A DNA stretch of 64,000 nt, taken from Halobacillus alkaliphilus. GTDB taxonomy: Bacteria > Bacillota > Bacilli > Bacillales > Halobacillaceae. The notes under the pieces were generated by a model that did not search any database, was not told the DNA's origin, and was given only the letters and a program-made list of their open reading frames with translations. Location of the stretch: the NCBI RefSeq assembly GCF_900113125.1, contig NZ_FOOG01000012.1, positions 18,003 through 82,002 of the forward strand. The letters are read 5' to 3'. Positions 26,753 to 36,005 of this stretch are shown piece by piece. How positions within the stretch are numbered: position 1 is the stretch's first letter; each line of letters opens with the position of its first letter. Made by a program: the position numbers and the translations under genes.

Positions 26753-27325
26753 TTAGCCTCCCTCTTCTACGTCTTGGAAATCTGTTATCTTCCAATGGCC
26801 ATCTTCCCTATGAACTTTTATATGGAGGAACACGGGAGACACCTGTTTTTGATCACTCTGCAAAGAAAAAAGCGTGTGTTTAAATTGAACGAACACGCTT
26901 GCTTGATTGTTTGTGAGATTACCTGTTTTGATATATATTTCTACTTCCTCTACTTCCGTTTTCCTGTCTCCTTTATAGGTATCTGTAGGAAAGAAGGTTG
27001 CAGCTAAATCGTTGCTCATCACCTCTTTTGCTTTCTCTTTTCTTTCTTGATAGGTCTCTTTATCCTGTTGAAAGGATACCTTTATAAACGTAGAAACCTG
27101 CTTCACTAAAGCGTTATATCTCGCTTGAATGTCCGCAGGTTTCCGTTTTTGTAACGTCTTCTTTAATTCCTTATTTTCTTCCAAAATCATTTCGTTTTTC
27201 TCTTCTAATTGTTGCAATTCCTTCTGTTGATCGTCATTGGCTATCGTTTGTGCAGCATATATATTCACCGATGTGAGAATGATTAATAGAGCGACAAACA
27301 CACCAAAAAGAACCCGTCTTTTCAT
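26753..27325 (-). CDS. VirB8/TcpC-like conjugation protein (putative)
   Basis: A 190-residue protein: N-terminal membrane helix (5-25), coiled coil (about 33-60), then an alpha/beta domain ending VFLHIKVHREDGHWKITDF, the typical end of NTF2-like folds found in VirB8 and TcpC proteins. Those form the periplasmic or wall-side core of the secretion channel. Assignment rests on topology and this C-terminal pattern. It is two bases upstream of the preceding-strand neighbour and 15 bases after the wall hydrolase gene. Confidence 0.6.
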   Translation of the reverse strand: MKRRVLFGVFVALLIILTSVNIYAAQTIANDDQQKELQQLEEKNEMILEENKELKKTLQKRKPADIQARYNALVKQVSTFIKVSFQQDKETYQERKEKAKEVMSNDLAATFFPTDTYKGDRKTEVEEVEIYIKTGNLTNNQASVFVQFKHTLFSLQSDQKQVSPVFLHIKVHREDGHWKITDFQDVEEGG

Positions 27326-27340
27326 CCATGTTCTCCTTTC

Positions 27341-28441
27341 TTAAAGCCCCAGATAAGGAGCAGGGTCCACGTCCGAACGATACTGGTTTTTGGTCATGAC
27401 TTCGAAATGAAGATGGGGGCCTGTAGAGTTTCCTGTCGTACCACACTTGCCAACTTCTGAACCTTTTTGGATCATCTCTCCGTTTTGTACACTTATCGCA
27501 TACAAATGGGCATAGTGACTATAAAGTTCCTCTTCATGTTTCACTAGAACGTTATTTCCGTAACCAGAATTTTTTCTTACCACCTCTACCACTTGGCCGT
27601 TATCGACGCTTTGAATAGGCGTTACGGCATTCGTACAGGCAAAGTCAATTCCTCTATGCATATCCGGCGTTCCATCAAAGGGATCGGAGCGCATACCGTA
27701 ATCGGAGGTTTGGGTAAGAGCCCCTTCAATGGGCATCACCCATTCTCCAGTTGGTTGTAAATCGGCTTCAATAATTCCGCCTTTAAGGTAACTTAAAACA
27801 GCCTCCACATAACCAATATCGCCATAACAAGCTCCTGTTTCTGCCGACTCCGGTCGAATGCAGGAATACATGCCTGTGTGTTTCAATTCCTGGTATTTCG
27901 TTCTTGAAAATTCGATGGCTAACTCCTTGCTGTACTCCCCATTGTTGTGTTCGTTTGCGTAATCAATAAAGCCTCCCCCGAAGTTATAAGCTTGAAGGGT
28001 CAGCTTAATATCTCCTCCGGCTTTTTCCAGCATCTCCGAGAAGTATCGGATCCCCACCTTGATACTTCTTTCGGGATCCTCAATCGTGTTTGGAGGTAAA
28101 CCAAGAGACTCACTTGCTTGCATTACATCATCTACACGTCCTCCCGATTCCTGCATCGTTTTGGCCAAGAGAAGCTCCACATATTTGGACACCCTATACT
28201 GTTCGGCATATTCTTCAAATAGAGGACGATACTCTTCTAAGGCAGGGGAAACTTGCGCTGTACCATTGACTACATCCACGGACCTCACATCTTCACTAGA
28301 GGAAGACTTTTGATAACCAATCACCCCTGTGATGACAGATGCATACAAGAGCACTTGTAGAAGGAAGAGAGCTACTAAAATACCAATCAACCATAGCCAT
28401 ACCTTCCGAGGAACTAACCCAAGGAGAAGGGACCAAGGCAT
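27341..28441 (-). CDS. Two-domain cell-wall hydrolase of the conjugation channel (lysozyme-like plus M23 peptidase)
   Basis: A 366-residue membrane-anchored protein. After a membrane helix (10-35) comes a lysozyme-like transglycosylase domain (about 70-215: TMQESGG with catalytic Glu, LQAYNFGGGFIDYA) and a C-terminal M23 endopeptidase (about 240-360) with HRGIDFA, the SHYAHL block and HLHFE zinc ligands. It opens peptidoglycan for channel assembly. CwlT of ICEBs1 has the same first domain but an NlpC/P60 second domain, so the M23 partner is a variant. ATG follows GGAGGTG at the end of virB4. Confidence 0.88.
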   Translation of the reverse strand: MPWSLLLGLVPRKVWLWLIGILVALFLLQVLLYASVITGVIGYQKSSSSEDVRSVDVVNGTAQVSPALEEYRPLFEEYAEQYRVSKYVELLLAKTMQESGGRVDDVMQASESLGLPPNTIEDPERSIKVGIRYFSEMLEKAGGDIKLTLQAYNFGGGFIDYANEHNNGEYSKELAIEFSRTKYQELKHTGMYSCIRPESAETGACYGDIGYVEAVLSYLKGGIIEADLQPTGEWVMPIEGALTQTSDYGMRSDPFDGTPDMHRGIDFACTNAVTPIQSVDNGQVVEVVRKNSGYGNNVLVKHEEELYSHYAHLYAISVQNGEMIQKGSEVGKCGTTGNSTGPHLHFEVMTKNQYRSDVDPAPYLGL

Positions 28442-28443
28442 CC

Positions 28444-30366
28444 TTAAGCACCTCCTCCAAATAACGCTAACTCTTCGTCCGATACCTCCACCTTGAAGCG
28501 AATGTTTTCCACCGCACGAATGCTTAACATCGTCTCTCCTGTTTGTAGATAAGGGATATCTTTTAATTCACTTTGGCTTAATTGCCCCATGAATATTTGC
28601 TGCATCATCTCCAAGTTGTTACTATCCTGCTGCATAATAATTTTGTATTGGGTCAGTTCAAAAAGCTTCTTGATTTCCTCCACCATACTTTGATCCGAAC
28701 CCTCAGGAACAAAATCGCGAATCGTGTGACTGGCATAGAGAAGAGCACCAAAATACTTCCTGGCCTCTCGGCTAAACTTTGTTAGGAAATCGAGAGCACT
28801 CTCACTTTTCTTCTTTGTGTTTATGATATGGTGGGCTTCATCCATTAATATGAGATATCGTACAGCATCTTCAAAAGCTAATTCTCCTCGATTATAAGCA
28901 TCAAATTGAGGAGACCCATTCGTTAGCATGGAGTCCCATAAGAGATTGAGAACGTTAAACAATTGCGCTTGGAAAACCTCAGCTCTCATTTGAGATAGGC
29001 CCCTGAGGGTAAACGTAACGACCTGTTGCTCATCAAAGTGTGCAATGGTTGATACGCCATTGAATAGATGCGCGTAGGTTTCTACAAGGTTTCGAATGTT
29101 TAATTCGATGCTCTCCAGACGTCGTTTCCTTTCCTGACTTAACTTCTCCCTTTGCTTTCCTTCCTTGATATTTTCATAGAGTTGTTCTTCGATAAAGGCA
29201 AGAAAATCGGTAAAGACCGGGTACTTATGAACAGAAAGTTCGGTTATATTTGATTTTGAATCATCGTTCCATAAGCCGAGCTTTTCATAGAGCTTTCTTA
29301 ATAGATTTTCATATTCTTTCAATTCACTATCATTCGCTTCAGGGGCTAAGAATTTATAGAATGTCGTCAACTTGGATAAATGCTGAGTAAAGGAGGTATA
29401 TTCATCCTCTGCCGTTCGATATACCTGCAAAGGGTTGATGACCCCATCTGACCCATCGAGCGCAATTTGTTTCCCGCCTAAAGCTTCCGTTAGCTCTACA
29501 AATTCTCCGGTTACATCAAACGTCCGAACCTTATATCCTTTAATCGCGTTATCCATCATAATTTTCTTAAGCGTAGTAGATTTTCCTGCTCCCATCGCCC
29601 CCACCATGACTCCGTTATAACTCTTACGCTGCTGATCTCTATGAAAAAGATCAAAGACGACATTTCCTCCGGTGAGTGTCGTACCATAGAACGTACCGTA
29701 AGGATCGTTTAAGCTAGTAAAATGAAAAGGAAAGCCACCCGCTAACCCTAGTGCGGGTATCGGATGACCTTCCCTCTTGTTTCGATAAGTGGATTGTTCT
29801 GTATAATTCGTGAGAAGTGATTTCCATTCGAATTCCTGTTCGTTTAAGAAAATAGATCCTCTGAAATTCTCGTCCTGTAATATCGATAAGACGACTTTCA
29901 CTTTATCTTCCAGCTCTTCTCTTGTTGGCGCACTTACATAATGTCTTAGGTGAACACGTTTAATGATTTCTCCTTCCTCAGAGACCTGATTGTATAGCTC
30001 CCTCAAATCATCGTAGTTATTTTGCGCCTCTATAATGCCAGCATTATCTTTTTCATTAATCATTCGGGAACTTTGTTCAGCCATCCCTTTGTTTAAACCA
30101 TCCCGGACTTTGTAACGATCGTCCGAGACAATATCCATCGTTGTAATGACATTCTCCATATTGAAAATAGGTTCTAGCCAAAAGTCCGAAACGTTTTTAG
30201 GGAAGGCATACACATGGACACAAACTTCATAGCCATCTCCTTTACGAATAAAAGATTCTTGGAACTTAACCCCTCCTTGTGGTTGGATATGGGCAAGCAA
30301 GAAAGGATTGTAGCCTTTTTCTTGGATTGCTTCGGTATCACTTTTCTTTTTTAGAAATGAGAACAA
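28444..30366 (-). CDS. VirB4-type ATPase of the conjugation machinery
   Basis: A 640-residue cytoplasmic ATPase that powers channel assembly and transfer. Walker A is GAMGAGKST (256-264) and Walker B is LILMDEAHH. The N-terminal ~200 residues are the VirB4 scaffold domain. It has no membrane segments. It is 3 bases upstream of the wall hydrolase and 3 bases downstream of a TrsD-like gene, so translation is coupled. Similar to TrsE/TraE of staphylococcal plasmids by general pattern. Confidence 0.93.
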   Translation of the reverse strand: MFSFLKKKSDTEAIQEKGYNPFLLAHIQPQGGVKFQESFIRKGDGYEVCVHVYAFPKNVSDFWLEPIFNMENVITTMDIVSDDRYKVRDGLNKGMAEQSSRMINEKDNAGIIEAQNNYDDLRELYNQVSEEGEIIKRVHLRHYVSAPTREELEDKVKVVLSILQDENFRGSIFLNEQEFEWKSLLTNYTEQSTYRNKREGHPIPALGLAGGFPFHFTSLNDPYGTFYGTTLTGGNVVFDLFHRDQQRKSYNGVMVGAMGAGKSTTLKKIMMDNAIKGYKVRTFDVTGEFVELTEALGGKQIALDGSDGVINPLQVYRTAEDEYTSFTQHLSKLTTFYKFLAPEANDSELKEYENLLRKLYEKLGLWNDDSKSNITELSVHKYPVFTDFLAFIEEQLYENIKEGKQREKLSQERKRRLESIELNIRNLVETYAHLFNGVSTIAHFDEQQVVTFTLRGLSQMRAEVFQAQLFNVLNLLWDSMLTNGSPQFDAYNRGELAFEDAVRYLILMDEAHHIINTKKKSESALDFLTKFSREARKYFGALLYASHTIRDFVPEGSDQSMVEEIKKLFELTQYKIIMQQDSNNLEMMQQIFMGQLSQSELKDIPYLQTGETMLSIRAVENIRFKVEVSDEELALFGGGA

Positions 30367-30369
30367 AAT

Positions 30370-31029
30370 TTAACCCCTCTTTTCTAATTTGGAATTTTGA
30401 TTATAAAGCTTATAGAGCAAATCGAGCTTCTTTTCATCCGTTAACTCCATAATCGGAGCGACTCGCCCGAGATAGCGCCGACAATTGTTTCTGTATTCAG
30501 CAAGCTGTTTAAGACTAGTTGCATAAATAAATAGATAAAACTCTCTATTCGTCCGATAGGTCTCTAAAAACTGAAGTTCCTCTCGTTTTCGAATTAAAAA
30601 GCGCTCGTATAGAGGCGCTTCGTTATGAGCAATCTTATAATTAATCGCATCCAGTTGCTTTTTCATATTCACCGGAAAATTCATGGAGACGATCTTGATA
30701 TCCGGCGCATACGATTGAAAGAACTTGGCCATCTTCATGATGTCGTATTCGGTTTCCTGGGTAGATGGAGAATAAATATCTTTACTCTGCAACTGCATCA
30801 CGTCCATGTAGCCCATTTCCCCCTGTAAATGAAAGGATCCTTCCTCGGTCATGTCCTGAATGGGAAGAATCTCCGCTATGGATGGAATGGCCACCTCTCT
30901 TTTTTTCTTATTAGCTTTCAAACTTATTTGTTTCTTCTTTTTCTCAACAGTTTTTCGTTCATCAAAAAGAGCCATTTTTTCGGAACTGTCTTCTTTAAAG
31001 ACAGGGTGGTCTTTCTTATTCTTCTTCAT
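30370..31029 (-). CDS. TrsD-like conjugation protein
   Basis: A 219-residue cytoplasmic protein with a basic Lys-rich N-terminus (about 50 residues) and an alpha/beta remainder (DIMKMAKFFQSYAPDIKIVSMNFP, cut by FLIRKREELQFLE). This resembles the TrsD/TraD protein encoded just upstream of the VirB4 homologue in staphylococcal conjugative plasmids; it has the same place here. It resembles an N-terminal VirB4-like scaffold fragment. Molecular role unknown. Confidence 0.6.
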   Translation of the reverse strand: MKKNKKDHPVFKEDSSEKMALFDERKTVEKKKKQISLKANKKKREVAIPSIAEILPIQDMTEEGSFHLQGEMGYMDVMQLQSKDIYSPSTQETEYDIMKMAKFFQSYAPDIKIVSMNFPVNMKKQLDAINYKIAHNEAPLYERFLIRKREELQFLETYRTNREFYLFIYATSLKQLAEYRNNCRRYLGRVAPIMELTDEKKLDLLYKLYNQNSKLEKRG

Positions 31030-31236
31030 TTAAAGTCCTCCCTCATTTTTCTTTCCAGCTACTTCATGAATCAGGTCAAAAAATACGCCGACCGTCTCAT
31101 GCTCCCATCCAGACAACCACCGAACCTTCCGTGCTTCTATTATTGTTAGGTTTCGTCCAAGCTGTTCTTCAAGAAGTACCTTAAACTGTTGAAAGGCATA
31201 TTCTTCATCATGAAACCCTTCATATTTGATCCCCAT
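31030..31236 (-). CDS. Small hypothetical protein of the transfer operon
   Basis: A 68-residue protein starting MGIKYEGFHDEEYAF. The ATG at 31236 is preferred because GGGAGG is 9 bases upstream. It overlaps the upstream membrane-protein gene by 17 bases and abuts the TrsD-like gene. No family recognised. Confidence 0.55.
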   Translation of the reverse strand: MGIKYEGFHDEEYAFQQFKVLLEEQLGRNLTIIEARKVRWLSGWEHETVGVFFDLIHEVAGKKNEGGL

Positions 31237-31543
31237 TCCTACCATCCTCCCTTTCTTTTTTATCGATGGCACAATAAGTCATTCGATCTCTTGTGACAGC
31301 TAAGAACAAGGCTTTCGCCATACGCAGTTTTGGATTCGTTTTGGGTCGGATCAACCAAGCAACCATCAATAAGATCCAAAAGATTGCATACCACCACACC
31401 AATGAAGAATGAACGACATACCGGAATGTAAAGCCTATGCCGCCTAGGATGAGGACCACAAGTAAGTCTGTAAGGTAAAATAGACGGTTGATCTTCAACT
31501 CACTTCCAATTTCGGATGGTATCTTGTATTGCAATAAAACCAC
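31220..31543 (-). CDS. Small membrane protein of the conjugation channel (DUF5592/TcpE-like)
   Basis: A 107-residue protein with two membrane segments (about 25-42 and 48-65, YLTDLLVVLILGGIGFTF and WWYAIFWILLMVAWLI) and a basic cytoplasmic tail. The size, the N-terminal IPSEI and the position next to the VirB6-like gene match the small DUF5592/PrgI-type channel proteins of Gram-positive conjugation systems. Confidence 0.68.
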   Translation of the reverse strand: MVLLQYKIPSEIGSELKINRLFYLTDLLVVLILGGIGFTFRYVVHSSLVWWYAIFWILLMVAWLIRPKTNPKLRMAKALFLAVTRDRMTYCAIDKKEREDGRNGDQI

Positions 31544-31570
31544 TCCTTCATAAACAAAACGCGGACGAAG

Positions 31571-33472
31571 TTATTCCTCTGGTCCGCGTTTCTTAATTTT
31601 ATTTATCCAGTTTTCCGTCGTATTTCGAGATAAGTTATACGTCCTCTTTGCATTTTGAACCTTGGGATTATGATTGAATCGTTCCCTAAATCGATCTTTC
31701 ATATATCCTCCAACGGTTCGCTGCTCTGTTCTGTATTGATTCGGCATAGGAATATCCTCCGTACTTTCTGGCGTTTTCACATCTGATGTTTCTGGTTTCG
31801 TGCTTGCTTCTATTTGGTCTGTCCCCTCCTTAGGTTCATTATCGTTCGCACCTAAACGTTCGCTTCCTGTTTCACTACTATTTATATCTTTCTCTTGTTT
31901 TTTATCTTTATTAGGTGGAGTAGATATAGGCTGCTCATTGCTTTGGTTGGAAGACGGTAGGTCCGACCCACCTGGGGTGTCTTCTTTTGTAGTGTTCATA
32001 GAAGACCCTTTCCGAGAAGAAGGATGAGACGGCCCCTGAGTTTCATTGGTGGATGAACGATTTCCTGCTTCTGGACTTCTCGTTTCTTTTCCTCCCAACG
32101 AACCTTTTTGTCCTTCCTGATTGGATGTCATTGGACTTGGCTCTTGTTTTTTCTGGTCTCCTTTACTTCTATTTCCTTGGGGTGATGATAGATCACTGTT
32201 TCCATTTGTCTTAGATTTTCCCTCATCCTTGCGCCCATAGATACCAGCGACCGCACCAGCTGTCCCGGCACCTGTATTCATTAGGGCTGATGTTCCACCG
32301 CTTGTAATAGCTCCTGCAGCTTTCTTCACAGGAGGCCCGAGGGTTTTAGAGGCTAGGTAACCACCCATCGCAACATGCCAAGCATTTTTCAATCCAGCAT
32401 CAATGCCAAACAGCTTTTGTACAATATTAGGTCCATCAATGACGGCTAAACTCCCGGCAATCAAAGCAATCAAGTACCCAAGTCCTTCAAGATTATTATC
32501 TATAAAGGTTGTGTAATACATATACACACGCAAACTTAAAAAAATCATGATAAGAGAAGCAAAAATGCTTCCAATATTCTTAATGATCGCTTTCAAGCGC
32601 TGACCTGTGGAAATATCCGCATAGGCCATGATTAAGGCTACGATATGATTAAAGCCAAGCTCAAAACAGAGCTTGGCCACTTTAATGGATATTAATATCA
32701 TGGTAAAAGCCATAACGGAAAGGGTTACGATAGCCGTAAACCAATCTACATGCCACCGGTAATAATTTTCTGGAAGGAAATCAAACAGACCACTTTTTCC
32801 TAACTCCACAAGTCCTTCTTCACCATTTGATTCTAATCCTACTTTGTTCATTACAATTTTTTGGCCTTTATTCGATAGGCTATCCCCATTAGATTTTTCA
32901 AAACTATCGTCAATCGTTTCATTAATGGATATTTTATCAATTGAGGCTGGACTTATATGATGTTGTTCTTCTATATCCGGGGTTTTCCAATCGGATTCTT
33001 CATAAACGGCTATATCAGTAATATAGTCTTCCATTACTCGATCAGAGGTAGTAAATGAATCGGTCTGTACCTTTGCTACATCCATGGCATCGCCAGTAAA
33101 GTCATTCACTTTCCCCATTCCAAATGACAATAGAGTAATCGTCATGATGGATATAAATAGGTTCATGGGTACATCAGATCGATTCTTTTCTTTATTAAAA
33201 ACTAATCGAAAGCCGATCATTCCCAATGAAATGGCTAACAAAATATAGAGAACAGGCTGGATGGTTTCTAGAAAGTTAATCACAGGATCGCTCGAAAAGA
33301 AATCCGTTAAGATTAAAACTTTATCGACCATGCCTTCTAGGCCATCGACAATCATTTTCAAGAATAGGATTGTTCCCCACCCCATGATCCTTAATCCAGA
33401 GGTGAAAATATTATTGGTCGATAAGACGTCCGAAAACCTTAACAATATCTCTAACAACTCTTCATCGGACAT
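31571..33472 (-). CDS. VirB6/TrsL-like polytopic membrane protein
   Basis: A 633-residue protein with about seven to eight membrane segments spread over residues 25-390 (for example VLYILLAISLGMIGF, AIVTLSVMAFTMILI, IGSIFASLIMIFLSL, LGYLIALIAGSLAVI) and a large extracytoplasmic loop around 130-225. The last ~200 residues are low-complexity Ser/Thr/Lys/Glu-rich, ending with a basic segment. This is the layout of the inner-membrane pore component of Gram-positive type IV secretion. ATG is set by GGTGGTG. Confidence 0.78.
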   Translation of the reverse strand: MSDEELLEILLRFSDVLSTNNIFTSGLRIMGWGTILFLKMIVDGLEGMVDKVLILTDFFSSDPVINFLETIQPVLYILLAISLGMIGFRLVFNKEKNRSDVPMNLFISIMTITLLSFGMGKVNDFTGDAMDVAKVQTDSFTTSDRVMEDYITDIAVYEESDWKTPDIEEQHHISPASIDKISINETIDDSFEKSNGDSLSNKGQKIVMNKVGLESNGEEGLVELGKSGLFDFLPENYYRWHVDWFTAIVTLSVMAFTMILISIKVAKLCFELGFNHIVALIMAYADISTGQRLKAIIKNIGSIFASLIMIFLSLRVYMYYTTFIDNNLEGLGYLIALIAGSLAVIDGPNIVQKLFGIDAGLKNAWHVAMGGYLASKTLGPPVKKAAGAITSGGTSALMNTGAGTAGAVAGIYGRKDEGKSKTNGNSDLSSPQGNRSKGDQKKQEPSPMTSNQEGQKGSLGGKETRSPEAGNRSSTNETQGPSHPSSRKGSSMNTTKEDTPGGSDLPSSNQSNEQPISTPPNKDKKQEKDINSSETGSERLGANDNEPKEGTDQIEASTKPETSDVKTPESTEDIPMPNQYRTEQRTVGGYMKDRFRERFNHNPKVQNAKRTYNLSRNTTENWINKIKKRGPEE

Positions 33473-33502
33473 TCCATCACCACCTTAAAGATTTTTCCCT
33501 TT

Positions 33503-35992
33503 TCATTCTTGCACCACGGGTGATTCCTGTTCTTCAATTAACTTATCTACTTGTTTGCGTATGTGACTATACACTTGGCGGTTAATTTCTTCATGATCGC
33601 CCAGAAGCTTTAAGTTATAAAGAAAAGCTTCCATAGGTTCCTCATTCATTTCCTCTTCACTGTGTTCCAAATGTGGAGCAATTTGCTGATGGATCAGGGC
33701 AAATGTACTCTTATCAAAGAAATCTCCGACTTTTTCCTTCTGCCACCATTCCGTTGATGGTTCTGCATCACTAAATGGTCCATTTTTCGAGAAACTTTCC
33801 ATTTCCTCTGCTACCTCGTCTGTCTTTTGTTTATTAGATTCGTCAACTTGGAAATCTATCACTAAGTCTGATGGATGAACATGGCGGTGCGGAGTCAAAA
33901 TTTCTTCTTCCGTAATCGACCGCCCTGGGCGAAATTCTGAACTGAGGTACGTATGAGCATATTTCATACTGTACTTTCCTGTATTATAAATAGGAAAAGC
34001 ACGAATCTTTCGCCCTCTCTTGTCACGTCGTAATAACACACGACGTACGACCGTATCTCCTTCCTCTAATTCCTGCAGCTCATTGGCCGTTAAAAGATCT
34101 CTTCCTTCCGTACTTTCCGTCTTCGACTTATCCAAGGAGAAAGTAGATCCAGACCGAGTTTGTGTATTCAATGTTTTCTTTCCTAACTTGGAAGAAAAAT
34201 AGGAAGCTGAATCATAGTCAGCACTCAAAATATAAATTTCATTCCCACAGTTTCCACGAATAGTCGCTTGCCCATCTTCTCCATACAAATCTTTTAATTG
34301 AGCATAGGATTGAACCACTAAGTGAAAGCGAATATTCCTTCCCAAACATACCGTGATTTTATTATCCATATCGGCTATTGCAGGCATATTGCCAAACTCA
34401 TCTAACATGAAGACCACTTCACGTAAGCATTTTTGTCCTTTGGCAATAGCTGCATTTTTGGATAGTACATAATACAATTGGCTAACGAAAATTGATGGAA
34501 TAGCATGCGTAGAGGTATCATAATCAGGTGTAACCATAAACACAGCGATAGGCTTATTCGAGTACATAATTTCTTTTACTTCGATAGTGTCGCTCTCAGA
34601 AAGATAAGTGAAGGAAACGTTGCCGTTTCTCTCATCCACTTCGTCAATCCGGATGGTCGACCTATCCTTTTGAACTTCTTCATCTTCCGAAGAGACTGGT
34701 GTGGCTTCCTGAGACACAACTACCTGATCTCCGGCCAATAATGAAGTGTTAAAGTTAATGGTCCATGTGCCACTTTCTCCTGATTGATTGGTCTCGGTTG
34801 TTCCATCGGGAAAGAAAACCTTTATTCTGGAAAAAGGATGTCCTCGCCCCTTAATACTTTGACCGAATCCCACTCTTTTTAAATCTAAAGAGTTTTTAGC
34901 TGTCATCTTTGCCGTTTCACTCATTGTAAATTTCGTCAATCCATTCATAGCTGTCGTAAAAATGCTAGATCGAGTATTCCCTTTGGAAAAATTACTCGTT
35001 GCATATTGACCTTTGGCTACATGGGATTGAGGTAACTCTTGGAAGAACCGATCCAATGCATTATATTCTTGGCCATCTTCATCGATCTCATTTCTAGTTC
35101 CTAACTCGGAGAGCATATTAGCGACCGTATACATCGTAATTTTTTCTTCTGTTTCTTCCGTTATGCTCTTCTCTGTAACGGCAAGGATCATGGCATTCAC
35201 AAGGGATTTAGCTGAATCATCCCACATGGGTTCTTTAGCATTCGGATTATGGTAAAGCATATGAGTAATGGTTTCGCAAAGCGTCTGAGCTGTAGAATAA
35301 TCCCCATCCTTATACGATTGTTTAACCAACTCCAGCAAATTAAAGCTCATGCTTTGCATAGGATTCATTAGGTTTAATACCTCTACCTCATACCCTCTTT
35401 TCTCCAATGTCTCCCGGCTAGAAGCGAATAACTCTCCTTTAGGGTCATTAATGACTAAAGAAGGCTGATGTTCAGCACGAGAATAGGCATCGATGGTTGG
35501 AATCACATACGTTTGACCCTTACCACTCCTTGTCGTACCAATGATTAAATTATTGACAGGGGATGGATCAATAAAAGCTTTGTCCCCCTTTCTCGATAAT
35601 ACAGGACCACCTTGACCTTCATAAGATTGCTTTCGGTCAGGAATAGCTTTGTACTGTTGTTGGATTTCTTTTCTTGTGGCAAATCTCTGAGAACCCTTTT
35701 CATCTGTACCTACGGGTTTAAAGTTACTTCTAAGTTTGTAAATCATGTGAGCTATACCGACAAAACCAATTAAAGCAGCTATTCCGTAGTAGAGTGATTG
35801 CTCCTTGAAATGAAAATCTGTCCAATACGAAAATTTAAACTCTATGGGTTTACTGAATTCCGGGAATGTCTTTAAGCTTTCCCACATGGCCTCTCCTAGA
35901 TTCCATAGAAAAGTACTGACCAGCATCGTGGTTATAAAAAAACAGATGCTTAATACCATAAGCACCTGTTTCTTAGCAATGACTGATTTCAA
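33503..35992 (-). CDS. VirD4-type coupling protein with an inserted Ig-like domain
   Basis: An 829-residue type IV coupling ATPase that brings the relaxase-DNA complex to the channel. TTG at 35992 is preferred because GAAGGTG precedes it by 6 bases and it clears the upstream gene; a longer ATG frame would overlap by 68 bases. Two N-terminal membrane helices are followed by Walker A GTTRSGKG (152-159) and Walker B VVFMLDEFGNMPA. Between them, at about 383-433, lies a beta-rich insert (IKVFFPDGTTETNQ, SGTWTINF, LLAGDQVVV) that looks like a bacterial Ig-like domain. The C-terminal 130 residues are acidic. Confidence 0.9.
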   Translation of the reverse strand: MKSVIAKKQVLMVLSICFFITTMLVSTFLWNLGEAMWESLKTFPEFSKPIEFKFSYWTDFHFKEQSLYYGIAALIGFVGIAHMIYKLRSNFKPVGTDEKGSQRFATRKEIQQQYKAIPDRKQSYEGQGGPVLSRKGDKAFIDPSPVNNLIIGTTRSGKGQTYVIPTIDAYSRAEHQPSLVINDPKGELFASSRETLEKRGYEVEVLNLMNPMQSMSFNLLELVKQSYKDGDYSTAQTLCETITHMLYHNPNAKEPMWDDSAKSLVNAMILAVTEKSITEETEEKITMYTVANMLSELGTRNEIDEDGQEYNALDRFFQELPQSHVAKGQYATSNFSKGNTRSSIFTTAMNGLTKFTMSETAKMTAKNSLDLKRVGFGQSIKGRGHPFSRIKVFFPDGTTETNQSGESGTWTINFNTSLLAGDQVVVSQEATPVSSEDEEVQKDRSTIRIDEVDERNGNVSFTYLSESDTIEVKEIMYSNKPIAVFMVTPDYDTSTHAIPSIFVSQLYYVLSKNAAIAKGQKCLREVVFMLDEFGNMPAIADMDNKITVCLGRNIRFHLVVQSYAQLKDLYGEDGQATIRGNCGNEIYILSADYDSASYFSSKLGKKTLNTQTRSGSTFSLDKSKTESTEGRDLLTANELQELEEGDTVVRRVLLRRDKRGRKIRAFPIYNTGKYSMKYAHTYLSSEFRPGRSITEEEILTPHRHVHPSDLVIDFQVDESNKQKTDEVAEEMESFSKNGPFSDAEPSTEWWQKEKVGDFFDKSTFALIHQQIAPHLEHSEEEMNEEPMEAFLYNLKLLGDHEEINRQVYSHIRKQVDKLIEEQESPVVQE

Positions 35993-36005
35993 ATGAATCA
36001 CCTTC

